DNA from: Erythrobacter donghaensis
GTDB taxonomy: Bacteria > Pseudomonadota > Alphaproteobacteria > Sphingomonadales > Sphingomonadaceae
Direction: 5' to 3'
DNA: 64,000 bases
Assembly (NCBI RefSeq): GCF_002155425.1
Contig: NZ_MUYG01000011.1
Location: forward strand, 186,001 to 250,000
Part shown: in pieces, positions 1-7,128 of the stretch
How positions within the stretch are numbered: position 1 is the first letter of the stretch
Layout of the letters: each line of letters opens with the position of its first letter
Translations under genes and position numbers: made by a program
Notes under the pieces: model-generated
Told to the model about the DNA's origin: nothing
Database searches by the model: none
What the model saw: the letters and a program-made list of their open reading frames with translations, nothing else

Positions 1-1
1 G

Positions 2-454
2 CTTACTCCAGAAGATACTGAAGTTTCATCAGAAAATGATATCGGTGTTGCTGCGGATACAGATTCGCTGAAGGCCTTCAGCGAAGCTGCATACACAAAT
101 AATCAGATTAACCCGTCAACTGATCTGGCTGATTTCGACCTCCGGGACGACCCGGGGCAGCTGGTGCTCAGCGATGCAACGCCTCTGATCGAACAGGCAC
201 CCTGGCTGCGGCCGGGTGAGCCCAGGGTGGTCCCCGGAGTGCTCGATGGCGAGCATGCTGTTCTGATGCGGCTTGGGGCGATCATTGGGATCGCTTCGGG
301 CATTCTGGCTTCGGTGATCCTTGCCGTCACGGCGGCGATGACCCTCAGCCAGGCAACGGAAGGCAAGGCCGCCTACTCCGCGGAGACAGGGGTCGTGACC
401 GGGGGAGCACCGGTCGCGCTGGAGAATACTGATGGAAACTCGGATCCTCACTGA
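2..454 (+). CDS. Partial hypothetical membrane-anchored protein (5' end outside window)
   Basis: The frame is open from the first bases of the window to the stop at 452-454, so only the C-terminal 150 residues are visible and the real start lies upstream. The visible part begins with an acidic, Asp/Glu-rich stretch of about 50 residues. It then has one predicted membrane segment (LGAIIGIASGILASVILAV) followed by a short polar tail. An internal GTG at 164 could serve as a start, but the open frame upstream makes a longer protein more likely. The last 23 bases overlap the next gene, which suggests co-translation. I do not recognise the family. Confidence 0.5.
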   Translation, partial: LTPEDTEVSSENDIGVAADTDSLKAFSEAAYTNNQINPSTDLADFDLRDDPGQLVLSDATPLIEQAPWLRPGEPRVVPGVLDGEHAVLMRLGAIIGIASGILASVILAVTAAMTLSQATEGKAAYSAETGVVTGGAPVALENTDGNSDPH

Positions 455-776
455 TGCGCACAATCTCAAGAAGCTGATCCGCGAGGCGGAGGCTCTGGCC
501 GATGAATCGATCATCGCCATGGCCCGTCTCAAGCAGGCCATGCTGGCCGCTCGCCAGAACCCGCTGGTCGAAGTCCACACCGGCCAGCGCGCGCTGGTTC
601 GCCTGACCGAGGCCGAAAGCCAGGCACTGGCAATGTCGACCAACCTGCTGAGGGTGCATGACGAGCTCAGCAAGGTCGCCAAGGTCCACGCCTCGGGTGA
701 CGTGGGCATCCCGACCACGGTGCCGCCTGAAGTGGTGGAATCGGCCTCCGCCGGGCGGGAGAGGGTTCAGGCCTGA
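432..776 (+). CDS. Hypothetical protein, helical, 114 aa
   Basis: Starts with ATG inside the end of the preceding gene and ends 4 bp before the next, so the three genes look like one transcript. The protein is mostly charged and predicted helical over residues 1-90 (METRILTDAHNLKKLIREAE...). It has no signal peptide and no membrane segment. No catalytic motif is visible and I do not recognise the family. Confidence 0.6.
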   Translation: METRILTDAHNLKKLIREAEALADESIIAMARLKQAMLAARQNPLVEVHTGQRALVRLTEAESQALAMSTNLLRVHDELSKVAKVHASGDVGIPTTVPPEVVESASAGRERVQA

Positions 777-780
777 CGGG

Positions 781-1287
781 ATGGGCGAACTGCTCGAACT
801 GTTCAACGCGTACCGGGTTGTCGCCCAGCACATCGCCGCCTTGCTGCTTGCCGCGGCAATCTGGCGCTGGGGCGGCGGCCCGGAGCGGTGGCTGATCGGC
901 ATTTTCGTCGGCACGATGGTGCTGCCGGTCTACCCGTTGGTGTGGGTGAACGCGGCGACGATGGATCAGGATCTGCTGTTGCAGCTGTGGTTCGTGATCG
1001 ACGTGATTGCGGCCGGGCTGTTCATCCTCGTCGCGATCAACGCCAATCGCAATTACCCGCTGTGGATCGCCGGATTTCAGGTCGTCGCGCTGGTGGCCTT
1101 CGTCGTTCAGGCGATGGTCGATGCAGTGTCGCCGTTGGCCGCGGCGATCCTCATCATCGGGCCGTCCTATGCCATTCTGCTGGTGCTGGCGGGCGGCTTC
1201 GTGCGCCATCGCCTGCGCCAGCGGCGGTTCGGGGCCTATCGCGAATGGCGCCTCAACCCGCCGAGCCTGAGCTGGCCCCGGCAATAG
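781..1287 (+). CDS. Hypothetical integral membrane protein, 168 aa
   Basis: About four to five hydrophobic segments are visible: HIAALLLAAAIW, WLIGIFVGTMVLPVYPLVWV, LWFVIDVIAAGLFILVAI, FQVVALVAFVVQAMV and AAAILIIGPSYAILLVLAG. They are followed by an Arg-rich, probably cytoplasmic tail. The ATG at 781 was chosen because it sits 4 bp after the upstream stop and removes a GC-rich, Arg/Pro-rich extension of the open frame that overlaps the previous gene. Function unknown. Confidence 0.6.
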   Translation: MGELLELFNAYRVVAQHIAALLLAAAIWRWGGGPERWLIGIFVGTMVLPVYPLVWVNAATMDQDLLLQLWFVIDVIAAGLFILVAINANRNYPLWIAGFQVVALVAFVVQAMVDAVSPLAAAILIIGPSYAILLVLAGGFVRHRLRQRRFGAYREWRLNPPSLSWPRQ

Positions 1288-1306
1288 CCTTGCGGAGACA
1301 TTGGTG

Positions 1307-1771
1307 ATGCGTCATCCCGCCGTGCTGACCCGGGCGAAGACCCTTGCTGTGCCGCCGCACACCCGGCCTGCGGCCTGTTATACGCCCCCGACCCCCGATC
1401 AGCGCGTGGCCGCCATGATCGCCTATCTGCGCAGCCTGGTGCTCGCCCACCCGGCGAGCCACGAGCGCGGCCATGCGGTGTTCGTCGACGCCAACAGCGT
1501 GTGGATCGGCGATGCGCCGTGCGGGATCGGCAGCATGAGCACGCTGACGGTCAGCCTGCGGGCGCTGCTGGGCGAGGCGCTGCGGGTCGATGCGCGCGGC
1601 CTCATTCTGGCGCACAGCCACCCCTCGGGCCACTGCCGCCCAAGCGGCTGCGACATCGCCGCCACCCGCCGCCTGTCCGATATCGCCTGCACGCTCGAGA
1701 TCGCGCTGATCGACCATCTGATCTTCACCACTGATGCGGTCTATTCGATGCGCGCCGGGGGGATGCTGTGA
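1307..1771 (+). CDS. RadC-like JAB-domain protein
   Basis: About 154 aa. It carries the JAB/MPN metalloprotease-like motif of the RadC family (HSHPSGHCRPSGCDI followed by ATRRL), near residues 103-122. Family members are common in mobile regions, and their molecular role remains unsettled. It lacks the N-terminal helix-hairpin-helix region of full RadC (about 220 aa), so this is a short JAB-only form. TTG (1301), GTG (1304) and ATG (1307) stand in tandem; ATG was chosen. The stop overlaps the GTG of the next gene (GTGA), indicating coupling. Confidence 0.75.
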   Translation: MRHPAVLTRAKTLAVPPHTRPAACYTPPTPDQRVAAMIAYLRSLVLAHPASHERGHAVFVDANSVWIGDAPCGIGSMSTLTVSLRALLGEALRVDARGLILAHSHPSGHCRPSGCDIAATRRLSDIACTLEIALIDHLIFTTDAVYSMRAGGML

Positions 1772-2165
1772 ACGCCCCGCCGCCGTTCGGCCAGTTCCCC
1801 GGTCTCGACTTTCCCGCCCTGCGGTTTCGCGAGGCGGGGGACGTGACGCTCGACCTGGTGCACCGCGATGCCCGGGTGGTGGACTGCTGGCTGGCGCTCA
1901 GCGAGGGCGAGTTCGCGCTGCTGTGGCAGCTGGCCGAAGCGCCCGGCACCCGCGTGACCGGCGGCCACCCGGCCCCCGGCGAGTGGCCGTTCCTGCCCGT
2001 GCCGAAACCCCCGGCAGCCTCGCCGATCATGCCGCGGGCCTTTGCGCCAAGCTGGAGCCATTCGGCCTCGCGGGTCTGATCGCGGCCCACCCCGATGGCG
2101 GCTACACCCTCGATCTGCCCCCGTGCGGACCGCTGGACAGGACGCTGCGGATCGGTCAATCTTGA
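1768..2165 (+). pseudogene. Winged-helix (response-regulator C-terminal type) gene with an internal frameshift
   Basis: Reading from the GTG at 1768 gives VTLDLVHRDARVVDCWLALSEGEFALLWQLAEAPGTRV, the beta-strand and first-helix pattern of an OmpR/PhoB-type winged-helix domain. Its expected end (SLADHAAGLCAKLEPFGL...HPDGGYTLD) appears in a different frame (codons at positions divisible by 3) from about 2025 to the stop at 2163-2165. The two pieces join as one domain if the frame changes near the GAAACCCCC run at about 2010-2025 (a loss of 1 or gain of 2 bases). Read literally, the first frame gives a 103-aa protein with a nonsense tail. A genuine pseudogene and a sequencing error in the C-run are both possible. 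Confidence 0.6.
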
Positions 2166-2203
2166 TCCCATACAGTTCACGCCTGCCGAGGGATCAGCCT
2201 GCC

Positions 2204-3022
2204 ATGTCCGCCACCGCCACCACGCTCGCCAATGACCGGATCGCCATCACGCTGGGCGAGGATGGCGTGGCCGATGTCCGCTTCACCCGCGGCGACAAGA
2301 TGAACGCGCTCGACCACGAGATGTTCGAACGCATCATCGAGGCCGGCCACACGCTGCAACGCATGAAGGGCCTGCGCGCGGTGGTGCTCTCGGGCGAGGG
2401 GCGGGCGTTCTGCGCCGGGCTCGACCTGTCGAACTTCGCCCGCAAACCGGCCGAGGACGAGCCGAGCCTGACCGAGCGCACCTATGGCAACGCCAACCGC
2501 CCGCAGCAGGTGGCGATGCAGTGGAGGAAGCTGCCCGTCCCGGTGATCGCGGCGATCCACGGCGTGTGCTTCGGCGGGGGCCTCCAGATCGCCAGCGGCG
2601 CCGATATCCGCATCTGCCACCCCACCACCCGCATGGCGATCATGGAGATGAAGTGGGGCCTTGTCCCCGACATGGGCGGCTATGTCCTGTGGCGCGGGCT
2701 GGTGCGCGACGATGTGCTGCGTGAGCTGATCTACACCAACCGCGAATTCTCCGGCACCGAGGCGCTGGGGCTGGGCCTTGCGACCTATCTCGACGAGAAC
2801 CCGCACGAGCGCGCGATGGATATCGCCCGCCAGATCGCGCTCAAGAACCCCCACGCGATCCGCGCCGCCAAGCGGCTTCAGGCCGGGATGTGGGAGCACG
2901 GCACCAATGCGATCCTGATGGAGGAAAGCATCGAACAGCACGGCATCATGCGCAGCCGCAACCAGGTGGAAGCGGTGATGGCCGAAATGGAGCGCCGCAA
3001 GCCGAACTTCGAGGACGTGTGA
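2204..3022 (+). CDS. Crotonase (enoyl-CoA hydratase/isomerase) family protein
   Basis: 272 aa, a normal length for crotonases. The oxyanion-hole segments are visible at 69-74 (FCAGLD) and 120-130 (GVCFGGGLQIA), with the downstream segment MEMKWGLVPDMGG at 147-159. In classical hydratases the second segment ends GGG-x-E-L-A with a catalytic Glu; here Gln128 stands there, and Glu148 and Asp157 are the nearby acids. The reaction may therefore be isomerisation or hydrolysis rather than hydration. ATG at 2204 was chosen because the open frame upstream has no family similarity. The gene converges on the reverse-strand operon ending at 3105. Confidence 0.85.
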   Translation: MSATATTLANDRIAITLGEDGVADVRFTRGDKMNALDHEMFERIIEAGHTLQRMKGLRAVVLSGEGRAFCAGLDLSNFARKPAEDEPSLTERTYGNANRPQQVAMQWRKLPVPVIAAIHGVCFGGGLQIASGADIRICHPTTRMAIMEMKWGLVPDMGGYVLWRGLVRDDVLRELIYTNREFSGTEALGLGLATYLDENPHERAMDIARQIALKNPHAIRAAKRLQAGMWEHGTNAILMEESIEQHGIMRSRNQVEAVMAEMERRKPNFEDV

Positions 3023-3104
3023 AGCGCTGCGCCGCGGCGGCTGTCGCGAGCGCGATCGGATAGCCCGATTGCCGGGGAGTGGGTGGATTTGGGAACCGTG
3101 GCTC

Positions 3105-4067
3105 TCAGTCTCGAACGAAGGCGGCGATCCCCGCAACCAGCCCCTCGGATAATGGCAAGTCAGGAGCTTGATAGGCGGCCAGGTTGTCAGCAGGACTGTC
3201 CCCCGCAACATCCTTCAGCACGTGATTGGCATCAGGCAGGATGATCAGCATCGCCCCCGGATTCGCCGCCTTCAGACGCTCCGCATCTGCAAGCGCGACC
3301 TGAATGTCCTTGCCGCCTTGCACGATCAGCATGGGCAGGGCTGCCTTTGCTGCCAGATCTGCCGGATCGAGCGCAAAGGTGCTGATGAGGAAACCCTGCA
3401 CGGCAGGATTGAACAGCGGCGCAAGCGGTTGCGGCAGGGCGGTCACGTCCACGCGTCGGCCTGCCGCAAGCGCGTCGATCGCGGCATCGGCTGCCTCGAT
3501 CAACGGCGCATTGGCGGGATTGGCGCGAAGCTGTGACTTGATCACCTCACCCAGGGGCCTGCCTGCAGCTGCGATCAGAACCACCCCGCAGAGATTTTCG
3601 ACCTCCTGTGCCGCGGCTAGCGCGACAAGGCCTCCCTCGCTGTGGCCCATCAGCCAGACGCAGGGCGCTCCTGTCTCCATGCGGACGGCTTTCACCCAAG
3701 CGGCGGTGTCGATAACATAGTCCGCCACCGTGACAGCGTTGGCATCGGGGACAGCGCCAGCACTGCCGAACATTCCGCGCTTGTCGATGCGCAAGGTGGT
3801 GATGCCCTCTGCGGCCAGTCCCTGAGCGAGCAGGCGATAGCTGGCGGCGCGCACGCCGAGCGGACTGTTCCCGTCCCTGTCGGTGGGCCCTGAACCCGGA
3901 ATGATCAAGGCGACCGGTCCTTGCGCATCCGAACCACGCAGCATCGTGCCCGCCAACGGGCCTTGCGGCCCTGCTGCCTCGATCGGCACCTCTGCCGGGC
4001 CGGACTCGGCCTGGAGGGGAGCGCCCAGCGCCGCAGCGCAGGCCATGGTCACGGCATGTTTGATCAT
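3105..4067 (-). CDS. Secreted alpha/beta hydrolase (serine aminopeptidase-like)
   Basis: 320 aa with a signal-peptide-like N-terminus (MIKHAVTMACAAALGAPLQA). An oxyanion loop PGSGPTDRDGNSP lies at 57-69, the nucleophile elbow GHSEGG at 141-146 (Ser143), and the likely acid and His are in GGKDIQV and DANHVLKD near the C-terminus, so the triad is complete. Family members hydrolyse esters or small peptides and the substrate here is unknown. The ATG overlaps the stop of the upstream sdpI-like gene by 4 bp, so it is the third gene of the ArsR-SdpI operon. That may place it in an envelope-stress or immunity response (inference). Confidence 0.8.
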   Translation of the reverse strand: MIKHAVTMACAAALGAPLQAESGPAEVPIEAAGPQGPLAGTMLRGSDAQGPVALIIPGSGPTDRDGNSPLGVRAASYRLLAQGLAAEGITTLRIDKRGMFGSAGAVPDANAVTVADYVIDTAAWVKAVRMETGAPCVWLMGHSEGGLVALAAAQEVENLCGVVLIAAAGRPLGEVIKSQLRANPANAPLIEAADAAIDALAAGRRVDVTALPQPLAPLFNPAVQGFLISTFALDPADLAAKAALPMLIVQGGKDIQVALADAERLKAANPGAMLIILPDANHVLKDVAGDSPADNLAAYQAPDLPLSEGLVAGIAAFVRD

Positions 4068-4720
4068 GTCTGGCTCCTTCGGCGCCATAACCACCAACTG
4101 TAGAACACAGGGACCACCACCGCGACGCCAAGCAGTGCCATGAAGGCGGAGGCGCGCCAGCTGGTCGGCAGCGGCGACAGGCCTGCCGCCACGATCAGGC
4201 ATCCAGCACCCATCATCACCTTGCCCCCAAGACGGTGAGTGGCAATCCAGTTGTCGGTATCGGCAAGGGTCCAGGGCGTCCGGATACCGACGAAGAAGCT
4301 CGGCCTCGATTTGGGCAGGCTGTTGCCGATCACCACCAGCAGTGCGCCCAGTCCGACCTGAAGCAGATCGGGGCCAAGCTTCCAGCCCAAAGCCGGTGCG
4401 GCGATCATGATTTGCAGATAGACCATCAGCAGCATGGTCCCGATCCACACCGACCGCAGCAGCGGCGCAGAAGCTTCGAGCCGCTCCTGCAAAGGTTCCA
4501 TCCGGGGTATCGCTGCAAACAGCGCGCCGATCAGGACGGACACGCCTGCTGGCCACAACAAGGCCGTGGCTGCCGGCGCATAGCCATCCGCTTCACCCGC
4601 CAAATTCCAGTGGATCGGCAGTTCGGCCCCCGGTTCAAGGCCCGCGGCCACCCACAACCCAAACCCGGCCATCGCCGCTGCGATACCGAGGTTGGCGAAG
4701 AACAGACCCCGCACCTTCAT
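4064..4720 (-). CDS. SdpI-family integral membrane protein
   Basis: 218 aa with about six hydrophobic segments. It contains the DUF1648-type segment LPIHWNLAGEADGY (34-47) and the SdpI signature NSLPKSRPSFFVGIRTPWTL (133-152) followed by DTDNWIATHR. In Bacillus, SdpI is the immunity protein for the SdpC toxin and works with the repressor SdpR. Here it lies between an ArsR-type repressor and a hydrolase with 4-bp overlaps on both sides. No SdpC-like toxin is visible nearby, so a strict immunity function is not supported. Confidence 0.85.
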   Translation of the reverse strand: MKVRGLFFANLGIAAAMAGFGLWVAAGLEPGAELPIHWNLAGEADGYAPAATALLWPAGVSVLIGALFAAIPRMEPLQERLEASAPLLRSVWIGTMLLMVYLQIMIAAPALGWKLGPDLLQVGLGALLVVIGNSLPKSRPSFFVGIRTPWTLADTDNWIATHRLGGKVMMGAGCLIVAAGLSPLPTSWRASAFMALLGVAVVVPVFYSWWLWRRRSQT

Positions 4721-5019
4721 GCCGTGTCTCCCGCCTTGTTGTGGAGGTCAGCCTCGCTACTGCCAATCCCGACGCGCCCCATGAACCCGAGCAGCGCCTC
4801 TTCCAGCGTGGAGAGATTGAGCGTGTAGATGATGGACCCGCTTCGATTTTCACCCCGGATCAGTCCGGCTGCCTTCAATTTGGCAAAGTGGCCTGACATC
4901 GTGGGTTTTGACACCGGGAATTGGTCCGCAATCTCGCCTGCAGTCATGCCCCCGCGCTTGAGCATCTCAAGCACCTCACGGCGGATTGGGTGGGCGAGAG
5001 CGTCGAATATCTCATTCAT
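4717..5019 (-). CDS. ArsR-family repressor (SdpR-like, autorepressor)
   Basis: 100 aa, one winged-helix domain: MNEIFDALAHPIRREVLEML, then a recognition-helix region SKPTMSGHFAKLKAAGLI. There are no Cys pairs for metal sensing, which matches the SdpR branch rather than metal-responsive ArsR proteins. It overlaps the SdpI-like gene by 4 bp. A perfect 14-bp palindrome at 5023-5036 lies 4 bp upstream of the ATG over the probable -10 element, the expected place for autorepression. Confidence 0.85.
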   Translation of the reverse strand: MNEIFDALAHPIRREVLEMLKRGGMTAGEIADQFPVSKPTMSGHFAKLKAAGLIRGENRSGSIIYTLNLSTLEEALLGFMGRVGIGSSEADLHNKAGDTA

Positions 5020-5055
5020 CGTTATTTAGCTAAATACCGAAATAGCTTTCGTCAA
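5020..5055 (-). promoter_or_regulatory. Promoter and palindromic operator of the sdpR-sdpI operon
   Basis: On the reverse strand, TTGACG (5055-5050) and TAGCTA (5032-5027) are separated by 17 bp and look like -35 and -10 elements. The perfect palindrome TATTTAGCTAAATA (5023-5036) covers the -10. With the ATG at 5019, only 7 bp follow the -10, so the transcript is probably leaderless. The operator assignment is inferred from symmetry and position. Confidence 0.6.
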
Positions 5056-5190
5056 TGGCCACTTTGGGGTCGCTTTCAGAATGGCGGGATTTTTCCGGCA
5101 AGGGGCCAGACCCGTAAGGCAGCTTTCGGGATCACGCCGCAGTTTCGCTTTTGACCGGAAGTGGGTGGTTAGGCGACGCTTTGTCTCTTC

Positions 5191-5217
5191 GTCATCCCAG
5201 CGAAAGCTGGGATCGCT
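5191..5217. repeat. REP-like hairpin, left copy
   Basis: A 27-bp element containing the stem-loop ATCCCAGC-GAAA-GCTGGGAT (8-bp stem, GAAA tetraloop). Its exact reverse complement lies at 5533-5559 on the other side of the GIY-YIG gene. REP-like hairpins of this form are a widespread class of intergenic repeat. Confidence 0.8.
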
Positions 5218-5222
5218 GTCGG

Positions 5223-5486
5223 TCAGTGGATCTGCTCGAAAAGGTCACCCCATTCAGGGTTGGTTTTTTCGATCAATTCGATCTTCCACGCACGCTTCCA
5301 TGCCTTCATCGCTTTTTCTCTGGCGATGGCGTCGGCGATCTCGGCGTGAGGCTCCGCATAGACGAGCCGGTCAAGGCCGTAACGACGACAGAAGGTGGAA
5401 CCCTTGCCGTGCTTGTGTTGCATGATCCGTGCGGGCAGGTCGGCAGTGACGCCGATATACAGTACGCCGCCGCGCTTGCTGGTCAT
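5223..5486 (-). CDS. GIY-YIG nuclease-superfamily protein, 87 aa
   Basis: A stand-alone GIY-YIG domain (UvrC/YhbQ-like fold). Visible elements are LYIGVTADLPARIMQHK, then CRRYGLDRLVYAEPH, and EIADAIAREKAMKAWKRAWKIELIEKTNPEWGDL, including the Arg of the second helix and the Glu of REKAMK that belong to the fold's active site. Most relatives begin GGWVYIM before this segment. The upstream frame does encode GGWVYIM, but no ATG, GTG or TTG is present there before a stop, so the ATG at 5486 is the only standard start. The gene fills the space between two inverted hairpin repeats. Confidence 0.75.
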   Translation of the reverse strand: MTSKRGGVLYIGVTADLPARIMQHKHGKGSTFCRRYGLDRLVYAEPHAEIADAIAREKAMKAWKRAWKIELIEKTNPEWGDLFEQIH

Positions 5487-5532
5487 GATGTAGACCCAGC
5501 CGCCTGTTGCCGTGAGCTAGCATGAGAGCGAG

Positions 5533-5559
5533 AGCGATCCCAGCTTTCGCTGGGATGAC
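5533..5559. repeat. REP-like hairpin, right copy (inverted)
   Basis: Exact reverse complement of 5191-5217, also self-complementary (8-bp stem, tetraloop). Together the two copies enclose the GIY-YIG gene in an inverted-repeat arrangement of about 370 bp. Confidence 0.8.
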
Positions 5560-5873
5560 GATCGTTCGTGCTCGCCAACGTCCGCAACGGCGTCGATAAA
5601 AAAACGTCAGCTCTTGGCGGTTAGCCCGTCATTGCCGACATTTCCTACATGCCGCCTGACGCGTAAATCGGACGCGGCTCTTTGCTATCGTCCGCACCCC
5701 CGCAATCCCGCTGCACCCGCACGGCGCGCGCGAAAAGGCCGCGCTTTCCCTGTCCGTCCGCTTGGCGCTTTCTGCACCAAACATATGAAATTATGTAAGA
5801 AAACGATGTAGCATTAAGCGGACACGGTGTCCGCTTTGTAACGCTTAACCGAACATCGCCCCGGCTGGTCAGT
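5560..5873. other. Intergenic region with a 21-bp palindrome
   Basis: No convincing gene is visible; an open frame of 65 codons here is Arg/Pro-rich and lacks family similarity. The stretch holds a perfect palindrome, AAGCGGACAC-G-GTGTCCGCTT (5816-5836), downstream of the reverse-strand thioesterase. It could be a terminator stem without a clear U-run, or a protein-binding site. Confidence 0.5.
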
Positions 5874-6653
5874 TCAGCCGAAAACGGCCACGCATTGCAG
5901 CCCGTCGAGCACCTGCCGCCCCTCGGCGTCCCACATCCGCAGGCGCTCGGAGGAATAGCCCCTGTCGGCGTGCTGGCTGGCGTTCTCGGCGAGATACCAG
6001 CCGCCGCGCGACCGGCTCTCCGGGTCGAGCACGTTGAACGACCAGTTGATCGAGCTGATCGGGCCGACGCGCTGCATCGCCCGCATCGCGCCGGGCGGCA
6101 TGACGTCGCCCATCAGCACCAGCTTCGATACCGGATCGAGGCTGTGATCCTCGATCAGCCGCGCCCAGCGCCGCACCGTCGCGCCGCGCTCGGTGCCCTT
6201 GGGCTGGCCGTGGCGCAGCTCGAAGTTCTTCGCGACGAAGGCAGGCGCGAAGCCGTGGCTGACATCGGCATTGTCCTCGGGCGGGCCGGGCCAGTCATCC
6301 GGGCGCGCCGCCGGGTGGACGGCATTGGCCTCGCGCCCCTCGCCGAACAGCCAGAAGGCGGAGAGCGCGACCCGGCCCTCGTACAGGATCTCGCTGCGCA
6401 CCTGGGTGACGTTGCGGCCCTGGCGGACGATCTCGGCGTGCAAGTCGATCTGCTCGCCCACCGGCGCCACGAAGGCGACCTGCCCGGCCCGCAGCGGCGG
6501 CAGATCGGGAAAGGCGCGGGTCGCCATGGTATAGGCCACCAGCGCCGAGGCCCCGCCGTAAAGCGTGCGCCCCTGCATCCAGTCGGCGGCATGGGCAAGG
6601 TGGGCCGGGCCGGGCTGGCCGGTCACGGGTTCGAGCAGGCTGGCAATGGTCAT
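5874..6653 (-). CDS. Acyl-CoA thioesterase-like protein (double hotdog)
   Basis: 259 aa, close to the length of TesB/DUF-type double-hotdog thioesterases. The N-terminal hotdog contains WMQGRTLYGGASALVAYTMA, a variant of the family's helix-turn (HG..G.....A...A). The C-terminal half has GPISSINWSFNVLDPESRSRGGWYLAENASQHADRGYSSERLRMWDAEGR, the second hotdog with the conserved aromatic and Asp region. Such enzymes hydrolyse acyl-CoA to free acid and CoA in the cytoplasm. The ATG at 6651-6653 starts MTIASLLEPV. It is a single gene, upstream of and opposite in strand to the tRNA pair. Confidence 0.75.
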   Translation of the reverse strand: MTIASLLEPVTGQPGPAHLAHAADWMQGRTLYGGASALVAYTMATRAFPDLPPLRAGQVAFVAPVGEQIDLHAEIVRQGRNVTQVRSEILYEGRVALSAFWLFGEGREANAVHPAARPDDWPGPPEDNADVSHGFAPAFVAKNFELRHGQPKGTERGATVRRWARLIEDHSLDPVSKLVLMGDVMPPGAMRAMQRVGPISSINWSFNVLDPESRSRGGWYLAENASQHADRGYSSERLRMWDAEGRQVLDGLQCVAVFG

Positions 6654-6763
6654 GGCGCAGGGCTTTGCCGCGTGCGGGGGCGCTCCGCAATCATGGATTG
6701 CCTTTGCCCCACCGAATCGCTAGTGCGCCGCTTCCGATCGGAGCGAAGGCTCCGTAAAGGCTC

Positions 6764-6837
6764 GGCCCGATGGCGGAGTGGTTACGCAGAGGACTGCAAA
6801 TCCTTGCACGCCGGTTCGATTCCGGCTCGGGCCTCCA
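6764..6837 (+). tRNA. tRNA-Cys (anticodon GCA)
   Basis: Acceptor arms GGCCCGA (6764-6770) and TCGGGCC (6827-6833) pair fully. The anticodon loop is CTGCAAA with GCA at 6796-6798. The T arm GCCGGTTCGATTCCGGC is intact and CCA (6835-6837) is encoded. Confidence 0.95.
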
Positions 6838-6887
6838 CCTTTGCATTGCGCCCGCGCGCCCACCAGATTAGGGCCGCGAGCAGGAAT

Positions 6888-6963
6888 GCCGCTTTAGCTC
6901 AGTCGGTAGAGCACATCATTCGTAATGATGGGGTCACGTGTTCGAGTCACGTAAGCGGCACCA
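6888..6963 (+). tRNA. tRNA-Thr (anticodon CGT), island attachment site
   Basis: Acceptor arms GCCGCTT (6888-6894) and AAGCGGC (6953-6959) pair fully. The anticodon loop TTCGTAA carries CGT at 6921-6923. The T arm and an encoded CCA (6961-6963) are present. A tRNA-type integrase gene follows 165 bp downstream in the same direction, the standard layout for integration into a tRNA 3' end. Confidence 0.95.
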
Positions 6964-7077
6964 TTCCCTTGTTCGCGAATGTCCGCGAAAGGTTGCGAAA
7001 ACCCCGGAAATCTGACAAAAATGAGGCTGGCTTAACCGCCAGCGCCCGCCAGTGTCCGCCGAAAATCGGAGCGAATT

Positions 7078-7102
7078 GGGGGCCTGTGTGGGGGCCTATT
7101 GG
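7078..7102 (+). repeat. Left-end GGGGCCT repeat pair
   Basis: Two GGGGGCCT blocks separated by GTGT, followed by ATTGG, lying between tRNA-Thr and the truncated integrase. The same arrangement recurs at 16604-16628, and its TGTGGGGGCC core recurs after tRNA-Gly near 61493-61502. Confidence 0.6.
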
Positions 7103-7128
7103 AACCGCGCAAATCAAGAGGCCCCCAA

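Noticed and set aside
4064..5019. Complete Sdp toxin-immunity system
   Set aside because: Only repressor and immunity-type genes are present; no SdpA, SdpB or SdpC-like gene is visible nearby.
5614..5811. 65-codon open frame in the gap after the GIY-YIG unit
   Set aside because: Arg/Pro/Ala-rich composition, no ribosome-binding site and no recognisable domain.
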